Source of the DNA: Quadrisphaera sp. DSM 44207
GTDB lineage: Bacteria > Actinomycetota > Actinomycetes > Actinomycetales > Quadrisphaeraceae
DNA: 64,000 nt
Direction of reading: 5' to 3'
Assembly (NCBI RefSeq): GCF_900101335.1
Contig: NZ_FNKA01000002.1
Coordinates: forward strand, 248,001-312,000
The notes under the pieces were generated by a model. It ran no database searches. It was not told the origin of the DNA and saw only the letters and a list, made by a program, of their open reading frames with translations. Below, piece by piece: positions 60,933 through 64,000 of this stretch (position 1 is the stretch's first letter; the number at the start of each line of letters is the position of its first letter). Made by a program: the position numbers and the translations under genes.

Positions 60933-62465
60933 GTGGGCCATCAGGTCTCCGCCGACGCCGCAGGCCGCGAGCACCGCGCCGCCTTCCGGGAGCGCCTCGT
61001 GCAGCAGCTGGGCGTGCTCGAGCGGATGCTCGCGGAGCACCCGAGCGCACCGGCGGGCTCCCCGTGCCGCTTCGACGCGACCCCGCCGACGATCGGCATG
61101 GAGGTCGAGCTCGTCCTCGTCGACGGCGACCTGCAGCCGAAGGCGGGCAACGCCGCGGTCCTCGACCTCGTCGACGACACCGACCTGCAGCCCGAGATCG
61201 GCGCGCACACCCTCGAGCTCAACGTGCCGCCGGGCTCGCTGGACTCCTCGGGCCTGCCGGGCCTGGAGGCCCGGCTGCGCCAGCGCCTGGACGCCGCCGA
61301 CGCCACCGCGGCCGCCACCGGCGCCCGCATCCTCATGACCGGCCTGCTGCCCACGCTGCTGCCCGAGCACCTGAGCGGGGAGTGGATGACCCCCACCCCG
61401 CGCTACCGGGCGCTGCAGGAGGCGGTCCTGGCCGCGCGCGGGGAGGACGTCGTCCTCGACATCAGCGGCCCGGCGGGCGTGCCGGGCAGCGAGCGGCTGA
61501 GCCTGAGCACCCCCTCCATCGCGCCCGAGTCCGCGTGCACGAGCACCCAGCTGCACCTGAAGGTCGCCCCGGAGGACTTCGCCGCCACCTGGAACGCCGC
61601 GCAGCTGCTGATGGGCCCGCAGGTCGCCCTGGGCGCGAACTCCCCGTTCGGCCTGGGCCGGCAGCTGTGGGCGGAGACGCGCATCCCGGTGTTCACCCAG
61701 TCCACCGACACCCGCACGGTGGAGCTGGTCGCCCAGGGGGTGCGCCCGCGGGTCTTCCCCGGGGAGGGCTGGGCGAGCAGCGTGCTGGACCTGTTCGCCG
61801 AGAACGTGCGCTGGTTCCCGCCCCTGCTGCCGGACCTGGGCGAGGAGGACCCCGTCGCGGCGCTGGAGGCCGGCCGCCCGCCGTCCCTGCACGAGCTGTG
61901 CCTGCACGGGGGCACGATCTGGCGCTGGAACCGGCCCATCTACGACGTCGCCGGGGGCCAGGCGCACCTGAGGGTGGAGAACCGCGTCCTGCCCGCCGGG
62001 CCCACGGTCCTCGACGTCCTGGCGAACGCGGCCGTGTACTACGGGGCGGTGCGGGTCCTCGTCGAGGACGGCCCGCCGCTGCCGCAGGTGCTCCCCGCGC
62101 AGGCGGCGCTGGCGGGCCTGCAGGACTGCGCCCGCGACGGGCTGGCAGCGCGCGTGACCTGGCCCGGACGCGACGGGCGGGCGAAGGAGCAGCCGGTGGA
62201 CCGGTTGCTGCTGGAGCGGGTGATCCCGATGGCCGCCGACGGCCTGGCCCGCTACGGGGTGCCCCGCGAGGCGATCGACCGCTACCTGGACGTCGCGCAG
62301 GCGCGCGCCGCGAGCGGGATGACCGGCGCGGTCTGGCAGGTGCGCACCGTGCGGGCCCTGCAGGAGCGGGGCGCGGACCGGGTGGCCGCGCTGCGCGGGA
62401 TGCTCGCCCGCTACGTGGAGGGCATGCACGCCAACGAGCCGGTGCACACCTGGCCGCTGCCCTGA
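60933..62465 (+). CDS. Glutamate-cysteine ligase-like enzyme (GCS2 family)
   Basis: 510 residues from GTG 60933. The GCS2 fold begins TPPTIGMEVELVLVDGDLQP, with GAHTLELNVPPGSLDSSGL, DISGPAGVPGSERLSLSTPS, PESACTSTQLHLKVAPEDFA and GANSPFGLGRQLWAETRIPV, where the glutamate-binding and ATP-binding residues lie. The family includes the gamma-glutamylcysteine ligase EgtA and YbdK-type enzymes; here exact substrate is not fixed. The C-terminal part (WRWNRPIYDVAGGQAHLRVE) is typical. Divergent from the HAD gene (75 bases). Confidence 0.8.
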   Translation: MGHQVSADAAGREHRAAFRERLVQQLGVLERMLAEHPSAPAGSPCRFDATPPTIGMEVELVLVDGDLQPKAGNAAVLDLVDDTDLQPEIGAHTLELNVPPGSLDSSGLPGLEARLRQRLDAADATAAATGARILMTGLLPTLLPEHLSGEWMTPTPRYRALQEAVLAARGEDVVLDISGPAGVPGSERLSLSTPSIAPESACTSTQLHLKVAPEDFAATWNAAQLLMGPQVALGANSPFGLGRQLWAETRIPVFTQSTDTRTVELVAQGVRPRVFPGEGWASSVLDLFAENVRWFPPLLPDLGEEDPVAALEAGRPPSLHELCLHGGTIWRWNRPIYDVAGGQAHLRVENRVLPAGPTVLDVLANAAVYYGAVRVLVEDGPPLPQVLPAQAALAGLQDCARDGLAARVTWPGRDGRAKEQPVDRLLLERVIPMAADGLARYGVPREAIDRYLDVAQARAASGMTGAVWQVRTVRALQERGADRVAALRGMLARYVEGMHANEPVHTWPLP

Positions 62466-62628
62466 GCCGGTCCCCTCAGGAGGAACGCGCCGCGAGGGCG
62501 GCGGTCAGGCGGCGCGGGTGGCAGGAGTTCGGGCAGCCCGGCCAGCTCGACGGTGCGGGTGGTGGCGGCGGTCCTCGGCACGGCGGGCACGCGACGGGGC
62601 GCGCCGCTGGACATCCGGGCATCGCATC

Positions 62629-62641
62629 GTAATGCTGTAAT
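62629..62641 (+). promoter_or_regulatory. AT-rich direct repeat upstream of the RHH gene
   Basis: GTAAT occurs twice, 8 bases apart (62629-62633, 62637-62641), the only AT-rich patch in the 220-base gap before the ribbon-helix-helix gene. Such spaced half-sites fit a ribbon-helix-helix operator, so autoregulation is possible. Confidence 0.3.
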
Positions 62642-62685
62642 CATCACGCTGGGCGGCGTGGGGACGACCGAGGGGGACCACGACG

Positions 62686-63504
62686 ATGATGATCAGGACG
62701 GGCCCGGGCGGCCGGCACGGGCACGGACCCGGCGGGCCGGGCGGGCCGGGCGGACGAGGAGGACGCGGCGGACCGGGGGGACCCGGTGGGCCGGGAGGAG
62801 TCGGGGGAGCGGGGCGCGGTGGGCGCGAGGGAGCGCCGCCGCCCGTGCACGACCTGCGCGCCTGGCTCACCGGCCGCCTGCCCGAGGGCTGGTTCACCGG
62901 TCCGGTGCAGCTGACCGTGGACCGCGACGAGGTCACGGTCGTCGGTCCCCTGGACGCCCCCGCACCGCCGGTCGCCGCAGACCACGGCGTCGGTCACGAG
63001 GCCGGTCACGAGGCCGGCGGTGGGAGCGGCGGTGGTGGGCAGGAGGAGCTGGAGCGGGCGGCCGCGGCCGGCCGCATCGCGCGCTTTCGGGAGGAGACCC
63101 GCGACGAGCGGATCCGCATCGCCCGCGAGGTCGAGGAGCGCTGGGGCCGCACCGTGGCCTGGGGCGCCCGGGTGGGGCAGCACGAGCAGGTGTTCACCCG
63201 CGCCTCGGTGCCGGCGATGACGCGCCTGCGCCAGCCCGAGCGGATCGTGCTGGACACCCTCGTCGACGCCGGCGTCGCCCGCTCGCGCAGCGAGGCCCTC
63301 GCCTGGTGCGTGCGCCTGGTCGGCGAGCACACCGAGACCTGGCTGGCGGACCTGCGCCGGGCGCTGGCCGCCGTCGAGCAGCTGCGCGACGCCGGACCCG
63401 GCGCCGGACCCGGCGCTCCTCCCAGCGACTCCTCGGGCGGCGGGCCGGGCAGCGAGCAGGCCGGCGAGCCGGGCGGCGGGCGGCCCAGCGCCGCGGACGG
63501 GTGA
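62686..63504 (+). CDS. Protein with Gly/Pro repeats and C-terminal ribbon-helix-helix-like domain
   Basis: 272 residues from ATG 62686 (MMIRTGPGGRHGHGPGGPGG). The first 50 residues are collagen-like GGPGG and GRGG repeats. Residues about 55-85 (VHDLRAWLTGRLPEGWFTGP) form a conserved fold of unknown type. The C-terminal part (AGRIARFREETRDERIRIAR, EVEERWGRTVAWGARVGQ, RLRQPERIVLDTLVDAGVAR, SRSEALAWCVRLVGEH) resembles a ribbon-helix-helix domain with a preceding amphipathic region. The last 40 residues are Gly/Ser/Pro-rich. It may be a DNA-binding regulator; unproven. Precedes pyc. Confidence 0.6.
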   Translation: MMIRTGPGGRHGHGPGGPGGPGGRGGRGGPGGPGGPGGVGGAGRGGREGAPPPVHDLRAWLTGRLPEGWFTGPVQLTVDRDEVTVVGPLDAPAPPVAADHGVGHEAGHEAGGGSGGGGQEELERAAAAGRIARFREETRDERIRIAREVEERWGRTVAWGARVGQHEQVFTRASVPAMTRLRQPERIVLDTLVDAGVARSRSEALAWCVRLVGEHTETWLADLRRALAAVEQLRDAGPGAGPGAPPSDSSGGGPGSEQAGEPGGGRPSAADG

Positions 63505-63611
63505 GGACGCACCGCGCCCACCCGCGGGCGCGGGCCGGCAGGTAGCCTCCGCGACGGTCGCCGACCCGGCCGACCCCGCCGACCGAGCAGCCGGCACAGC
63601 AGGAGGCCCCC

Positions 63612-64000
63612 GTGTTCCGCAAGGTCCTGGTCGCCAACCGCGGCGAGATCGCCGTCCGCGCCTTCCGGGCGGCCTACGAGCTCGGCGCCCGCACCGTGGC
63701 CGTCTACCCCCACGAGGACCGCAACGCCACCCACCGGATCAAGGCCGACGAGGCGTACCGGATCGGGCGGGTGGGGCACCCGGTGCGCGCCTACCTCGAT
63801 GTGGAGGAGGTCGTGCGCGTCGCCCGGGAGGCCGGCGCGGACGCCGTCTACCCCGGCTACGGCTTCCTGTCGGAGAACCCGCGGCTGGCCGAGGCGTGCG
63901 CGGCCGCCGGCATCACCTTCGTCGGCCCTCCACCGCACGTGCTGGAGCTGGCCGGCAACAAGGTCCGCGCGCTCGCGGCCGCCCGCGAGGCCGGCATCCC
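63612..64000 (+). CDS. pyc: Pyruvate carboxylase, N-terminal part
   Basis: The window ends inside this gene; about 129 residues are visible from GTG 63612 (AGGAGG upstream at 63600). MFRKVLVANRGEIAVRAFRA is the biotin carboxylase start, then AYELGARTVAVYPHEDRNAT, HRIKADEAYRIGRVGHPVRA, YLDVEEVVRVAREAGADAVY and PGYGFLSENPRLAEACAAAG. VYPHEDRNATHRIKADEAY and GHPVRAYL favour pyruvate carboxylase over acetyl-CoA carboxylase. It makes oxaloacetate from pyruvate. Confidence 0.9.
   Translation, partial: MFRKVLVANRGEIAVRAFRAAYELGARTVAVYPHEDRNATHRIKADEAYRIGRVGHPVRAYLDVEEVVRVAREAGADAVYPGYGFLSENPRLAEACAAAGITFVGPPPHVLELAGNKVRALAAAREAGI

Overview
The window is about 75% GC, uses many GTG starts, is densely packed, and carries a conserved actinobacterial gene order: xerD-parA-scpA-scpB-rluB-aroH-tyrA, cmk-der, and gcvH-garA-ftsR-DUF151-merR. 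This marks it as a chromosomal segment of a high-GC Actinomycetota. A Kineococcus/Quadrisphaera-like lineage is plausible, but that is inference from gene style only.

Layout. Bases 1-2579 hold ordinary genes: the 3' part of a formaldehyde dehydrogenase, a F420-dependent NADP reductase-like protein and a Nei-type DNA glycosylase. Bases ~2600-14020 are an accessory island with weaker coding bias. It has small orphan ORFs, an M50-like membrane protease, a tyrosine recombinase with an overlapping partner ORF, a two-gene membrane module, an IS5-type insertion sequence that splits a gene, and several genes broken by frameshifts or in-frame TAG codons.

Bases 14300-26549 form a complete selenocysteine module: selB-selA, tRNA-Sec (UCA anticodon), selD, and a three-gene formate dehydrogenase operon. 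The catalytic subunit of that operon has an in-frame UGA (residue 211) followed by a SECIS hairpin. Two unrelated genes (GPP34-like and an unknown) sit between selA and the tRNA, and a small membrane protein gene follows the fdh operon.

Bases 26671-43023 hold mixed metabolic and repair genes: a CYTH-CHAD protein, SerA, a phosphoesterase, a zinc alcohol dehydrogenase, an HNH nuclease, an App1-type phosphatase, an epimerase, an aldo-keto reductase, UdgX uracil-DNA glycosylase, a sugar ABC importer (binding lipoprotein plus two permeases) and a spermidine-synthase-like protein. A 39-codon remnant of alanine dehydrogenase follows.

Bases 43074-64000 are conserved housekeeping. They cover chromosome dimer resolution and segregation (XerD, ParA, ScpAB), aromatic amino acid synthesis (AroH, TyrA), Cmk, Der, tRNA-Pro(GGG), a CDP-alcohol phosphotransferase with the DUF881/small basic protein cluster, GcvH, the FHA protein GarA, two MerR regulators, and a CDGSH protein divergent from a heme-oxygenase-like enzyme. 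A HAD phosphatase, a GCS2-family ligase, a ribbon-helix-helix protein and the start of pyruvate carboxylase close the window.

The most notable items are the compact self-sufficient Sec/formate dehydrogenase module beside a decaying integrase island, a GcvH whose lipoyl lysine is replaced by threonine, an IS insertion whose removal restores a perfect reading frame, and three in-frame TAG codons within 8 kb of the island.
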